DNA of 64,000 bases from Ramlibacter sp. (GTDB lineage Bacteria; Pseudomonadota; Gammaproteobacteria; Burkholderiales; Burkholderiaceae_C): the NCBI GenBank assembly GCA_019635435.1, contig JAHBZM010000001.1, positions 1,488,001 to 1,552,000 of the forward strand. Direction: 5' to 3'. Below the pieces are notes generated by a model. The model ran no database searches. It was not told the origin of the DNA and was given only the letters and a program-made list of their open reading frames with translations. Shown one piece after another: positions 37,031 to 44,306 of this stretch. A program made the translations under genes and the position numbers. How positions within the stretch are numbered: position 1 is the first letter of the stretch; the number at the start of each line of letters is the position of its first letter.

Positions 37031-38116
37031 TCAGGCGTAGGCGGGCTGTGGCTCGCGCAGCACCGGGGGCTGGTGCTGCGCGGTGCTGGCCAGCAAAGCG
37101 TCCAGTGGGCTGGCCGTGCCGCCCGCGGCCACCTTGAGCACGTGGGTGTAAATCATGGTGGTGGACACGTCGCTGTGGCCCAGCAGCTCTTGCACCGTGC
37201 GTATATCGGTGCCCGACTGCAGCAGATGGGTGGCAAAGCTGTGACGCAAAGTGTGGACGCTCACGGGCTTGTGAACGCCGGCCTGCACTACGGCCGTCTT
37301 GAGTGCGCGCTGCAGGCGCTGCTCATACAGGTGATGGCGGCGCTCGATGCCGCTGCGCGGATCAACTGACAAAGTCGGTGAAGCGAACACCCAATGCCAC
37401 GCCCACGACTGACCAGCCCGAGGGTGTTTGGCCTCCAGCGCATGGGGCATGGCCACGCCTGCGCGTTGGGCTGAACGGTCGGCCGCCCATAGCGCCCGGG
37501 AACGCACCAGTTGTTCGTGCAAGGCAGGCACCAGTGCCTTGGGCAGCATGACGACCCGATCCTTGCCTCCTTTGGATTCGCGCACCACGATGACGTGGCT
37601 CTCAAAGTCGATGTCCTTGACGCGCAGTGACAGGGCCTCGTTGCGCCGCATGCCTGTGCCATACAACAGGCGCGCGAGCAGGCCCGCCTCCCCCTCCATC
37701 AGCGACAGAATACTGTGCACTTCATTCAGTGTGAGAACCGAAGGAATCCTCCTGGTGACCGTCGGTCGACCGATTTCCTGAAGCCAGGGTAACTCCTGCC
37801 CAAGAACCTCTTTATAGAGGTAAAGAATGGCATTCAGCGCTTGCTTGTGGGTGGCCGCAGATGCCTGGCGCTCCGTGGCCAGCATCGTGAGAAATGCTTC
37901 CACCTCCGCACGACCCATCTCACGGGGATGACGCATCCTCCCCGCGCGCCCATGCCAGCGCACAAAAAACCGGACCCAGTACGTGTATGTCTTCTCTGTT
38001 TGCAAGCTGTAGTGCATGTACCGAAGCCGTTCGCGCAGCTGGTCCATGAGACGAACAGAAACCAGCGCAGGCCCAGGCTTCTTGCTGTGATTGGTTGATC
38101 TGGTGTAACTGTTCAT
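37031..38116 (-). CDS. intI: Integron integrase IntI
   Basis: Tyrosine recombinase, 361 residues from the ATG at 38116, that inserts and excises cassettes at attI and attC sites. It aligns closely with IntI1: N-terminal LMDQLRERLRYMHYSLQTE, catalytic R157 (GTGMRRNE), K182, H288 and R291 (HTLRHSFATHLL), H314 (LLGHSDVS) and nucleophile Y323 (TTMIYTH). The IntI-specific insertion used to bind folded attC DNA is present (ALEAKHPRAGQSWAWHW, about residues 226-242). Intact and likely active. A GTG at 38122 or the internal ATG of MDQLRE are alternative starts; the LexA box overlaps the chosen start. Transcribed away from the cassettes, the standard layout. Confidence 0.95.
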   Translation of the reverse strand: MNSYTRSTNHSKKPGPALVSVRLMDQLRERLRYMHYSLQTEKTYTYWVRFFVRWHGRAGRMRHPREMGRAEVEAFLTMLATERQASAATHKQALNAILYLYKEVLGQELPWLQEIGRPTVTRRIPSVLTLNEVHSILSLMEGEAGLLARLLYGTGMRRNEALSLRVKDIDFESHVIVVRESKGGKDRVVMLPKALVPALHEQLVRSRALWAADRSAQRAGVAMPHALEAKHPRAGQSWAWHWVFASPTLSVDPRSGIERRHHLYEQRLQRALKTAVVQAGVHKPVSVHTLRHSFATHLLQSGTDIRTVQELLGHSDVSTTMIYTHVLKVAAGGTASPLDALLASTAQHQPPVLREPQPAYA

Positions 38117-38151
38117 AATCACAGTATTTCACCGAAACCCTTGCCCATCAA
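38109..38151 (-). promoter_or_regulatory. LexA-type box and candidate intI promoter
   Basis: CTG-N10-CAG (38109-38124), the LexA operator pattern, flanked by TA on each side. On the minus strand TTGATG (38146-38151) and AATACT (38123-38128), 17 bases apart, form a candidate promoter whose -10 is overlapped by the box. Several integron integrases are known to be SOS-controlled in this way. Confidence 0.6.
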
Positions 38152-38159
38152 GGATTTTC

Positions 38160-38362
38160 CGCATCCCTCTGCTCTGCGGTACACAGCAGCGTTCCAGGTT
38201 ATCGGTCGTTTTTGCTGTGTATCAAGTCAGGGGGCACGTGGTATGAACGAGAGGAGCAGGCAAATTGCGATATAAATCAAGGACATGCAATGTATGACTT
38301 CATATCCAGTCCCGAGTAAACCCGCGATACACAGCGGGTTTGACTTCTAAATCACGTTATGC
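38160..38362 (+). other. attI region with first cassette junction
   Basis: Non-coding, AT-rich stretch between the intI promoter and the first cassette. The insertion point is the core site GTTATGC at 38356-38362 (cut after G). Just upstream is an inverted repeat AAACCCGC (38318-38325) and GCGGGTTT (38334-38341). A TATAAA at 38271 may belong to the cassette promoter Pc, but no matching -35 was found. Confidence 0.65.
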
Positions 38363-38369
38363 TGCACAA

Positions 38370-38792
38370 ATGCCGTTTCCGCCTCGCGTCTACGCGGACT
38401 TCAATGCAATCGAGTACCCATCACCCGGAAGTTCAATCGCTGAGATTCCACTTACTGGCTACGGGACTCTTGCAAGCCTCTCGCGACAAGGCCTGAAACT
38501 GACTGAAGGAATGAGGCTCGTGGTGTACGAGCCAAGTGACATCGAGTGCGAAGCAATTGCAACCTTTGACCAGGCGCGCCTCGACCCGGCCGGACGCACT
38601 GGTGAGTGGGTTGCTCAACTGGATCACACGAAAATCAGAAGCAACGTCACAGAGAGGTGTGAGCCAAGCACTCACCCTTGTTCCTGCTGCGGCGTAGATC
38701 TCTCCAGCCGATTTGCCGCACACGGTCGCAAGTACAACGAGAGCTGCCCGGCTTGCGGCACTAGCGTCATGGCCCCCATGGAGCCGCCGTAA
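38370..38792 (+). CDS. Cassette 1: zinc-ribbon-like hypothetical protein
   Basis: Protein of 140 residues, first cassette after attI and therefore nearest the expected cassette promoter. The start at 38370 lies 8 bases inside the cassette; the frame is open further upstream into attI, which cannot be part of the mobile gene. The C-terminal 40 residues contain CSCCG and CPACG pairs about 20 residues apart, a likely structural zinc site. The N-terminal 95 residues are soluble and unrecognised. Confidence 0.7.
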   Translation: MPFPPRVYADFNAIEYPSPGSSIAEIPLTGYGTLASLSRQGLKLTEGMRLVVYEPSDIECEAIATFDQARLDPAGRTGEWVAQLDHTKIRSNVTERCEPSTHPCSCCGVDLSSRFAAHGRKYNESCPACGTSVMAPMEPP

Positions 38793-38798
38793 AGTGCA

Positions 38799-38867
38799 GC
38801 CTAACCCTTCCATCGAGAGGACTCGCCCCGGCAAGCAGGGCCGAGCCTCTCATGTCAAACGTTATCC
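38799..38867 (+). other. attC site of cassette 1
   Basis: Inverse core GCCTAAC at 38799, core GTTATCC at 38861; 69 bases with imperfect dyad symmetry (GAGAGGACTC region against GAGCCTCTC). Confidence 0.85.
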
Positions 38868-38870
38868 CTC

Positions 38871-39209
38871 ATGATGGGTTCTTCCTACTCGCGCGTGCTT
38901 ACCCTGCTGCCAGGCGTCGCATGGCTCTTCGTCGGCGTAATGCACGCACGGTCGTGGCTATTTGATTGGAGTCCTCACAATGGCCCCGGCGAGCGGGAGT
39001 TGAACTTCTTTCGAATCGCGTTCGCATGGGGTGCGCTGCTTTGCGCGTTTGCAGCGGTTGTAGGGCTAGGCGCCTTGACAATGAAACGCCGCATTGATCT
39101 GCCGCTAGTTCTGGTGCTACTTGCATCAATTGGGTATCTTTTTTCGTGGTACACGCTCACTGGCGTGGAAGGTGTGTACCAATTGCTCTTCTCGCCAGTG
39201 CGTCGATGA
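38871..39209 (+). CDS. Cassette 2: small membrane protein
   Basis: Protein of 112 residues with three predicted membrane helices (about residues 8-27, 45-68, 76-100), starting 4 bases after the cassette junction. No family recognised. The stop immediately precedes the attC inverse core. Confidence 0.7.
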   Translation: MMGSSYSRVLTLLPGVAWLFVGVMHARSWLFDWSPHNGPGERELNFFRIAFAWGALLCAFAAVVGLGALTMKRRIDLPLVLVLLASIGYLFSWYTLTGVEGVYQLLFSPVRR

Positions 39210-39210
39210 G

Positions 39211-39297
39211 GGATAACATGACAATCGACACGGACCCACAACAGCAGGAAGCGGCTTCGCCGCAAGTTGTCGTGGCCCGGTCATTTTCACGTTGGGC
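39211..39297 (+). other. attC site of cassette 2
   Basis: Inverse core GGATAAC (exact complement of the cassette 5' end GTTATCC) and core GTTGGGC at 39291; 87 bases, nearly identical internally to the sites at 45304 and 47636. Confidence 0.9.
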
Positions 39298-39300
39298 GTC

Positions 39301-39765
39301 ATGAGCGAACTACTGATTCACCCCACCGAAAGAGTTCCCGAACTGGTCGGCCGGCTGTACGGGTTGGTGGGAGAATTTGAAGCGTTGTTTCCCGGGCGCG
39401 CCTTCACACCTGACGGTCATCTCGTCGGGAGCATTGGCGAAGTGATCGCCGCGTATCGATATGACCTGCTGCTGCACACGGCCTCAAGAGCCGGGCACGA
39501 TGCGATGACAAAGGACGGTCGTCAAGTCGAGATCAAGGCAACGCAGGGAACAACTGTGGCGCTGCGTTCAGAACCTCAGCACCTGCTCGTGCTGCACCTG
39601 GCGAGAGACGGCAGCTCTACGGAGGTCTTCAATGGGCCCGGTGGCATCGTCTGGGAAAAGTGCGGGGCAATGCAGAAGAATGGCCAAAGACCGGTCTCAC
39701 TCTTCAGACTGCGGGAGCTTATGAAGCAAGTCACCGACGAGCAACGTTTGCCACTGCGAAAATGA
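39301..39765 (+). CDS. Cassette 3: PD-(D/E)XK-like protein (DUF6998-like)
   Basis: Protein of 154 residues. GSIGEVIAAYRYDL, then KDGRQVEIKATQGTTV, resembles the restriction-endonuclease-fold core in which an acidic residue and the E-x-K of VEIKAT form the nuclease site. I believe it belongs to the DUF6998 group, seen as an isolated domain. Soluble. Possible role in DNA degradation or defence; no methyltransferase or toxin partner is adjacent. ATG at 39301 is the first good start after the junction. Confidence 0.65.
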   Translation: MSELLIHPTERVPELVGRLYGLVGEFEALFPGRAFTPDGHLVGSIGEVIAAYRYDLLLHTASRAGHDAMTKDGRQVEIKATQGTTVALRSEPQHLLVLHLARDGSSTEVFNGPGGIVWEKCGAMQKNGQRPVSLFRLRELMKQVTDEQRLPLRK

Positions 39766-39766
39766 C

Positions 39767-39824
39767 GCCCAACCGGGCGTTCCAGCGGATCGCCTTCGGC
39801 GCCCGCTGAACTTCAACGTTAGAC
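39767..39824 (+). other. attC site of cassette 3
   Basis: Inverse core GCCCAAC, exact complement of the cassette 5' end GTTGGGC; core GTTAGAC at 39818; 58 bases with GGGCG(TTCC)/GGCGCCCG dyad. Confidence 0.88.
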
Positions 39825-39835
39825 GACGCCAGAAT

Positions 39836-40402
39836 ATGAGTCGCACTCGAATCGCCACAATGTCTGCCGCTTGGGGCCTCGGCATGTTCCTCTTCTTTTG
39901 GTTCACGGCCGAACCCAAGCCAAGCATCGCCTTCGCTGCAGTTGCGCTCCTCCTTTGCATGGTTGGCGGTGCCGCTTGGGGTGGCGCAATGGTGGGCTTT
40001 CTCTGGCTTGCCGCTCGCTACGCTGGTTCCCACCGGCAGCCCCTGGTCGCGAGGCCTGCCACCCAGGCGCAACGCAAACTTCACTTTGCATCCATCGCTT
40101 TCACCGCCGCACCGCTCTTGTACGGAACGCTTGTGAACTTCGAGTACCTTTGGCCCAGCATCGCGGCAGGTGTGGGTCCCGCACTCACGATGCTTCCCCT
40201 ATCCAGCCGCCGAGTAGCCAGCGTCGTGTTTTGGAGCCGCTGCGCACTTGGCTTCCTTCTTGGTCTTGTGGCGGCAATTGCGGTTCACTGGTTGGCCTTC
40301 TCCGGCGGTATCCCGCCTGCTCAGGCGTGGTTGGTCGCGCTACTCTGCTCAGCATCTTGGTCACTCTCATATGTTCTGTCCCTCAAGGCGCGCGGCGTCT
40401 AA
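39836..40402 (+). CDS. Cassette 4: membrane protein
   Basis: Protein of 188 residues with about five hydrophobic helices (8-24, 30-60, 83-105, 133-155, 160-180). No family recognised. Its stop codon lies within the inverse core of its attC. The rest of that attC is disrupted by an insertion sequence. Confidence 0.68.
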   Translation: MSRTRIATMSAAWGLGMFLFFWFTAEPKPSIAFAAVALLLCMVGGAAWGGAMVGFLWLAARYAGSHRQPLVARPATQAQRKLHFASIAFTAAPLLYGTLVNFEYLWPSIAAGVGPALTMLPLSSRRVASVVFWSRCALGFLLGLVAAIAVHWLAFSGGIPPAQAWLVALLCSASWSLSYVLSLKARGV

Positions 40403-40409
40403 CCCTTCC
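40397..40409 (+). other. attC of cassette 4, inverse core only (interrupted)
   Basis: GTCTAAC at 40397, exact complement of the cassette 5' end GTTAGAC, followed by CCTTCC and then insertion-sequence DNA. No matching core is found before the second insertion sequence. Confidence 0.7.
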
Positions 40410-40434
40410 TATATGGACTTACATGGTCCGCCCA

Positions 40435-40695
40435 AGGAAAGCAAGTTTCCGCGTCGCGATGGTTGAAAGGTTTGCGGTCTTACATTCGGGCTGTTTGTGC
40501 AGTTGGTACTGCTGCCCATGATGGCTATTCGCGACTGAGGTTCCTATCTCCCCCGTGCACTAAAAGTGCGGTCCATATATCGGAGTTTCCCCAGTCCGGG
40601 TTGACCTTCGTTCCATCACTTTGCTTCTTGCAGGCTCTCCTTCAAAACAGTGTTGCCTAATCGCAATCGCGATGTCGTTCAACGATCTATAGTGA
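40435..40695 (-). ncRNA. Candidate bridge RNA region of the first IS1111-group element
   Basis: Non-coding stretch between the left inverted repeat and the transposase stop. In IS1111-group elements the guide RNA that specifies donor and target is encoded on the downstream side of the transposase gene. No secondary structure was verified. Confidence 0.35.
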
Positions 40696-41745
40696 TCAGC
40701 TCGCACCCACTTGCTCCGTTGGATTCCACTTGACCTGGTCAAAGGCTGCGCCTTTGGCCAGGACCGCCCAAGCTGTTCGGGCTATTTTGTTGGCCAACGC
40801 CACGACCACTACGTTGTAGTGGCGCCTCTCAAGTAGCCGCGTGATCCAACTCGACTTCTCTGCCCTGGCGATCACGGCTCTGGCTCCCGCAATCAGCAAG
40901 GTACGCAAGTAGGTGTCACCTTGTTTTGAGATGCCCAGCTGTTGCGTCTTTCCACCGGTGCCCACCTGCCGCGGCACCAGTCCGACCCACGATGCAAAAT
41001 GTCGCCCGGACTGAAACGTCGAGAAGTCTCCGACGGCCGCCACCAACGCGGAGGCCGTCAGTTCTCCAACGCCAGGGATTCGCTGGATCGCCTGCATCTG
41101 CCGGTCTTCTCTGATCATGGCGCGCAGCCGCTGACCGAGGTGGTCGATGTCAACCTCCAAGGCGTCAATCCGTTTGAGTTGCTCCTGCACGCTGACCACC
41201 AGATCAGCGGTCAACTGGTCTGCCTGCTGCGCCTTGGCCAACTCGCCTTGAATCGTCTTGAGCAGTTTGTTGTGCCCTACCGGCAAAGCAATGCCGAACT
41301 CAGACAAGATGCCACGCAGGGCATTGGTTTGCATGATGCGAATTTTCATCAGCTGGCGACGCATGCCGTGCAGCGACATACAAGTTTGCTGACGCTCTGT
41401 CTTTAAGGGAACGGGCTTGATGTGCGGCTGGTGAGCGGCTACCCAGATCGCTTGCGCATCCATGGTATCGGTCTTGTTGCGAAGCAAGAAGGCCTTGACA
41501 TGCTGGGCCGGTAGCATCTTGACCTCGTGTCCGAGGTCTCGAATCATTCGAGCCCAGTGGTGGGATGTGCCGCAAGCCTCCATCGCAACCAGGCTGCGCT
41601 GGCACTTGGCGAAGAACTCGACAAGTTTTGCCCGCTTGATCTGGCGGCGCTGGATTTCGCCGGTCTGCACATCGACGATGTGCAGCTGGAACACGGACTT
41701 GGCCAGATCCAGACCAATGACGGGCAGATTTCCAGTGGGTTGCAT
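40696..41745 (-). CDS. IS110-family (IS1111 group) transposase
   Basis: Transposase of 349 residues from the ATG at 41745 (GGAG box 7-8 bases upstream); an ATG at 41772 would add 9 residues. N-terminal RuvC-like DEDD domain (IGLDLAKSVFQLH, MEACGTSHHWAR, NKTDTMDAQAI), coiled coil (about 165-205), and the C-terminal Transposase_20 domain (RIPGVGELTASALVAAVGD, then TYLRTLLIAGARAVI). It appears full length. Confidence 0.93.
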   Translation of the reverse strand: MQPTGNLPVIGLDLAKSVFQLHIVDVQTGEIQRRQIKRAKLVEFFAKCQRSLVAMEACGTSHHWARMIRDLGHEVKMLPAQHVKAFLLRNKTDTMDAQAIWVAAHQPHIKPVPLKTERQQTCMSLHGMRRQLMKIRIMQTNALRGILSEFGIALPVGHNKLLKTIQGELAKAQQADQLTADLVVSVQEQLKRIDALEVDIDHLGQRLRAMIREDRQMQAIQRIPGVGELTASALVAAVGDFSTFQSGRHFASWVGLVPRQVGTGGKTQQLGISKQGDTYLRTLLIAGARAVIARAEKSSWITRLLERRHYNVVVVALANKIARTAWAVLAKGAAFDQVKWNPTEQVGAS

Positions 41746-41880
41746 GGCGGGTCTCCAGGTTAGGTGGTTCATGAGCCCTCACTTTGGCACTCTGATGCCG
41801 TTTCTGCGAGGCCCCACCCGTGACTGGATGGCAGCCTCACCTCAACAGCAGCGCTGTAGATGGGCGGACCATGCCATCTC

Positions 41881-42163
41881 CCCCGCAAGCGCAAGAAACT
41901 GACCGATAGTTTGGCTGTTGGGGATGCGCCTGCAGTCGTATATCCGGCATCTGAAGTGGACTCTGTTGTGGTCCGTGCCGACATGGAATCTGCGTCACCG
42001 ATGCGCCACACGTTACAAGCGGCTGCGAGTGAGCCGGAAGAGTTATCGGCGGCTGTCGGTGTGGGGTGAGCCCGGTTGGCCATGATGGTCGATCAATCTC
42101 GTCGCGATGCGTGAGGGGTGTTCAATACTTCTTCTGGGTAGCGGCTGCTTTGAGTGCGGGCAG
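41881..42163 (-). other. Non-coding stretch between the two insertion sequences
   Basis: No convincing reading frame and no intact attC core. The part nearest the second transposase is on its downstream side and could hold that element's bridge RNA. The remainder may be decayed cassette DNA. Confidence 0.35.
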
Positions 42164-43344
42164 TCAAGTCGGCATCACAAAGCTCTCCCTGTTCATTTTC
42201 TTGCCAAGCCGCGCAGTGGGCTCACCAAACGGCTCCTTGTCCCTGAGCGTGGCATAGCAAATCCGCGCCAGCTTGTTGGCCAGCGCACAGGCGGCCTTGT
42301 TGTGATTGCTGCGGACCTGCACATCCAGCGCCCAGCGCCGCACCCCACAGACCTCACGCCCGGCGTTCGCGGCCACCTTGGAGGCGCGCAGCACACTCCT
42401 GGCCCCGTGGGTCAGCAGCATGCGCAAATACCGATCCCCCTTCTTGGAGATACGCCCCAGGTAGCGGCTGTTGCCCGAGCTGTACTCCTTGGGCGTCAGC
42501 CCAAACCAGCTGGAGAAATGCCGGGCATCCTGGAAGTGGCTCACATCGCCCGAGGTGGCGGCTACCAATGCCGTGGCGGTTAACAGGCCGATACCGGGGA
42601 TCGACAGCAACGTGGTGCAAGCAGGGCTGAGCTTGGCAAGCCGTGCCAGTTCCCGCTCCAGTTGCGCAATCCGGGCTTCGAGCAAATGAATCTCCTCCAC
42701 CAGCAGCTTGGCTGTCCCCCGGATCAGCTCGGGCACGGCGGTGCCGGGGTCAGCCAGCACGCGGCTGATCGCCTCCACGCCCGTGCGCGCACCGACGGGA
42801 ATGGCAATGCCAAACTCGCGGCAGAAGCCGCGCAGGGCGTTGATGCGGCTGGTGCGGGTGCCCATCCACAGGCTGCGGATGCGGTGCATGCCTTGCAGGG
42901 CTTGCTGTTCAACGGACTTGACGCGCACCGGGCGCATGTCGGACGCCCGGCAGGCTTCTAGCAGGGCAGCAGCGTCAGCGGCATCGGTCTTGTTGCGCTT
43001 GACGTAGGCGCGCACGTACTGGGCGGGCAGCAGGCGCACTTCAATGCCCAGGCCATTGAGCCAGCGCGCCCAGTGGTGAGCCGAGCCGCAGGCTTCCATG
43101 ATGACCAGGGCCACATCACGATTGACGAACCAGCGTTCAAACTGGGTGCGGGTGAGGCGATGGGTTTCGATGACTCGCCAGGACGTATCGGCCACGGCCA
43201 GCTGAAAGACAGACTTTGCCAAATCAACGGCAACGGTTGTAGCATTCATGTCGGACTCCTTTCGTTTGATGAAGACCTGATCCCCACGCCAATGAAGACC
43301 AGAGCGCGAATTTCGCGCAAACAAACGGGGGAGTCCATCCCATC
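41950..43344 (-). mobile_element. IS1111-group insertion sequence, second copy
   Basis: Unrelated in detail to the first copy. The right end abuts the 3' part of an attC site (from about 43345). The left end is uncertain: TGGACTC at about 41958 is the inverse of GAGTCCA near the right end (43331), which would make a short terminal repeat. The stretch between the two elements holds no gene. Confidence 0.65.
42164..43249 (-). CDS. IS110-family (IS1111 group) transposase, second element
   Basis: Transposase of 361 residues from the ATG at 43249, with AGGAG 8 bases upstream. DEDD domain VAVDLAKSVFQLAVAD, MEACGSAHHWARW, KRNKTDAADAAALLE, then the Transposase_20 domain (SIPGIGLLTATALVAAT) and RISKKGDRYLRMLLTHGAR. 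Full length, and only moderately similar to the neighbouring transposase. Confidence 0.93.
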   Translation of the reverse strand: MNATTVAVDLAKSVFQLAVADTSWRVIETHRLTRTQFERWFVNRDVALVIMEACGSAHHWARWLNGLGIEVRLLPAQYVRAYVKRNKTDAADAAALLEACRASDMRPVRVKSVEQQALQGMHRIRSLWMGTRTSRINALRGFCREFGIAIPVGARTGVEAISRVLADPGTAVPELIRGTAKLLVEEIHLLEARIAQLERELARLAKLSPACTTLLSIPGIGLLTATALVAATSGDVSHFQDARHFSSWFGLTPKEYSSGNSRYLGRISKKGDRYLRMLLTHGARSVLRASKVAANAGREVCGVRRWALDVQVRSNHNKAACALANKLARICYATLRDKEPFGEPTARLGKKMNRESFVMPT

Positions 43345-43446
43345 ATTCGACACGGACACGCACCGGCAGTGCGCCGCGCAGCGTCTGGACAAGCCTACGC
43401 CGCGCGGCGCACTGCCGGTGCGCGCCGGTCAACTCCGACGTTATGT
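43345..43446 (+). other. attC 3' part flanking the second insertion sequence
   Basis: Lacks an inverse core. It keeps a perfect 20-base stem, 43360-43379 against 43402-43421, the terminal CGGTCAACTCCGAC arm and the core GTTATGT at 43440. The missing left end is replaced by insertion-sequence DNA. Confidence 0.8.
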
Positions 43447-43491
43447 CGCAGCAAAGGCGTAGTTGGGGGACGACCTCTGAAAGAGTGCGCG

Positions 43492-43755
43492 ATGGAAAAG
43501 AAGGTCGAGATTTACTGCCCGAAATGTGAATGACACCCTCGAGCGGAAGATCGATGGGAGTGCGTGCCCTCATGCGGAACCGTGTGGAATACGTTCTGGA
43601 CGAGAGCGGTCTGTCCTGGTTGCAGCGTTAAGTGGCCGGCTACCCAGTGCCTCTTTTGTGGGGAGTTCTCTCCCCACGAAGCTTGGTACCACTATCGCGA
43701 GCCCGAGAGCAGCGAAAATGAGAATGAAAAAGTGGAAGAGAAGCATGCGACATAA
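43492..43755 (+). pseudogene. Cassette 5: zinc-ribbon protein interrupted by in-frame TGA
   Basis: Reading from 43492 gives MEKKVEIYCPKCE, then TGA at 43531, and the same frame continues to TAA at 43753 with four more Cys motifs: CVPSCG, CPGC, CLFCGE and a final SPHEAWYH. The whole 87-codon frame reads as one zinc-ribbon protein with paired CxxC motifs, of a kind I recall from other integron cassettes in which Trp follows the first CPxC motif; TGG to TGA would explain the stop. The downstream part alone could start at GTG 43564 (63 residues), but lacks the first Cys pair. Confidence 0.65.
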
Positions 43756-43839
43756 CAGGTTCGTCAACACGGACGCCTGCGGGCGTCCGTCGGCTGCGCC
43801 GGCCCTTGTCGCAGTCGCCGGTTACGGCCAACGTTAGGG
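43750..43839 (+). other. attC site of cassette 5
   Basis: Inverse core ACATAAC, exact complement of the cassette 5' end GTTATGT; core GTTAGGG at 43833; 90 bases. Confidence 0.85.
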
Positions 43840-43844
43840 CTCAG

Positions 43845-44183
43845 ATGGGCAACACCGTCGCAAGCCGCGTCTCGTCCTCGCTCCTGTTTGCCGGCGCCTT
43901 TCTGCTTCTTGTGTGCTGGTGGCTTCTGCAGCTGTCCGGGTGCGCCGGCGACCTGAAGCAAGCGACCGGCGATATTGAGGGAGCCCTGAAGCTCGAAGGC
44001 CGCGCCTTTGTTGCAAGCGCACTTGGCATGCTGGCCATCACCTCCGGCATTTCGGTCGGTGCGCCTAGGGTGCCGTCGTGGCTGCGGGTGGTCGTCTGCT
44101 TGTTGTCTTTCCCTGTGGCATGCGTTGCGTTTCTTGCCTTGGGGTTCTTTGGCGGGCATGCTTCGTGGATATGTGCGCTCTAA
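43845..44183 (+). CDS. Cassette 6: small membrane protein
   Basis: Protein of 112 residues with three hydrophobic helices (about 12-32, 55-75, 83-108). Start ATG at 43845, 5 bases after the cassette junction; longer upstream reading enters the previous attC. No family recognised. Confidence 0.66.
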   Translation: MGNTVASRVSSSLLFAGAFLLLVCWWLLQLSGCAGDLKQATGDIEGALKLEGRAFVASALGMLAITSGISVGAPRVPSWLRVVVCLLSFPVACVAFLALGFFGGHASWICAL

Positions 44184-44184
44184 G

Positions 44185-44298
44185 CCCCAACAGGTCGTTC
44201 GACGCGGACACGCGCCGGCAAGGCGCCGCCAGCCGTGCGCGGGAGCATACGTCTCGCGGCGCCTCACCGGTGCGTGCCGGTCAACTCCAACGTTAGGT
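44185..44298 (+). other. attC site of cassette 6
   Basis: Inverse core CCCCAAC (one mismatch to the complement of GTTAGGG), core GTTAGGT at 44292; 114 bases with GCCGGCAAGGCGCC / GGCGCCTCACCGG dyad. Confidence 0.82.
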
Positions 44299-44306
44299 CG
44301 CACCAA

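Larger units (their letters stand above)
40410..41880 (-). mobile_element. IS1111-group insertion sequence (IS110 family), first copy
   Basis: Carries a DEDD transposase gene and perfect 13-base subterminal inverted repeats, CATGGTCCGCCCA at 40422-40434 and TGGGCGGACCATG at 41861-41873. Subterminal repeats of this length are typical of the IS1111 group, in which some elements insert specifically in attC sites. Outer ends are approximate. The roughly 260 bases downstream of the transposase are non-coding and may encode the guide (bridge) RNA known from IS110-family elements. Confidence 0.85.

Noticed and set aside
38265..38296. Cassette promoter Pc (TATAAA or TGTATG with TTGCGA).
   Set aside because: No -35/-10 pair with acceptable spacing was found; Pc may lie inside intI.
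43531..43533. Selenocysteine or programmed readthrough at the TGA in cassette 5.
   Set aside because: No SECIS-like hairpin was recognised and the expected residue is Trp; a nonsense mutation is simpler.
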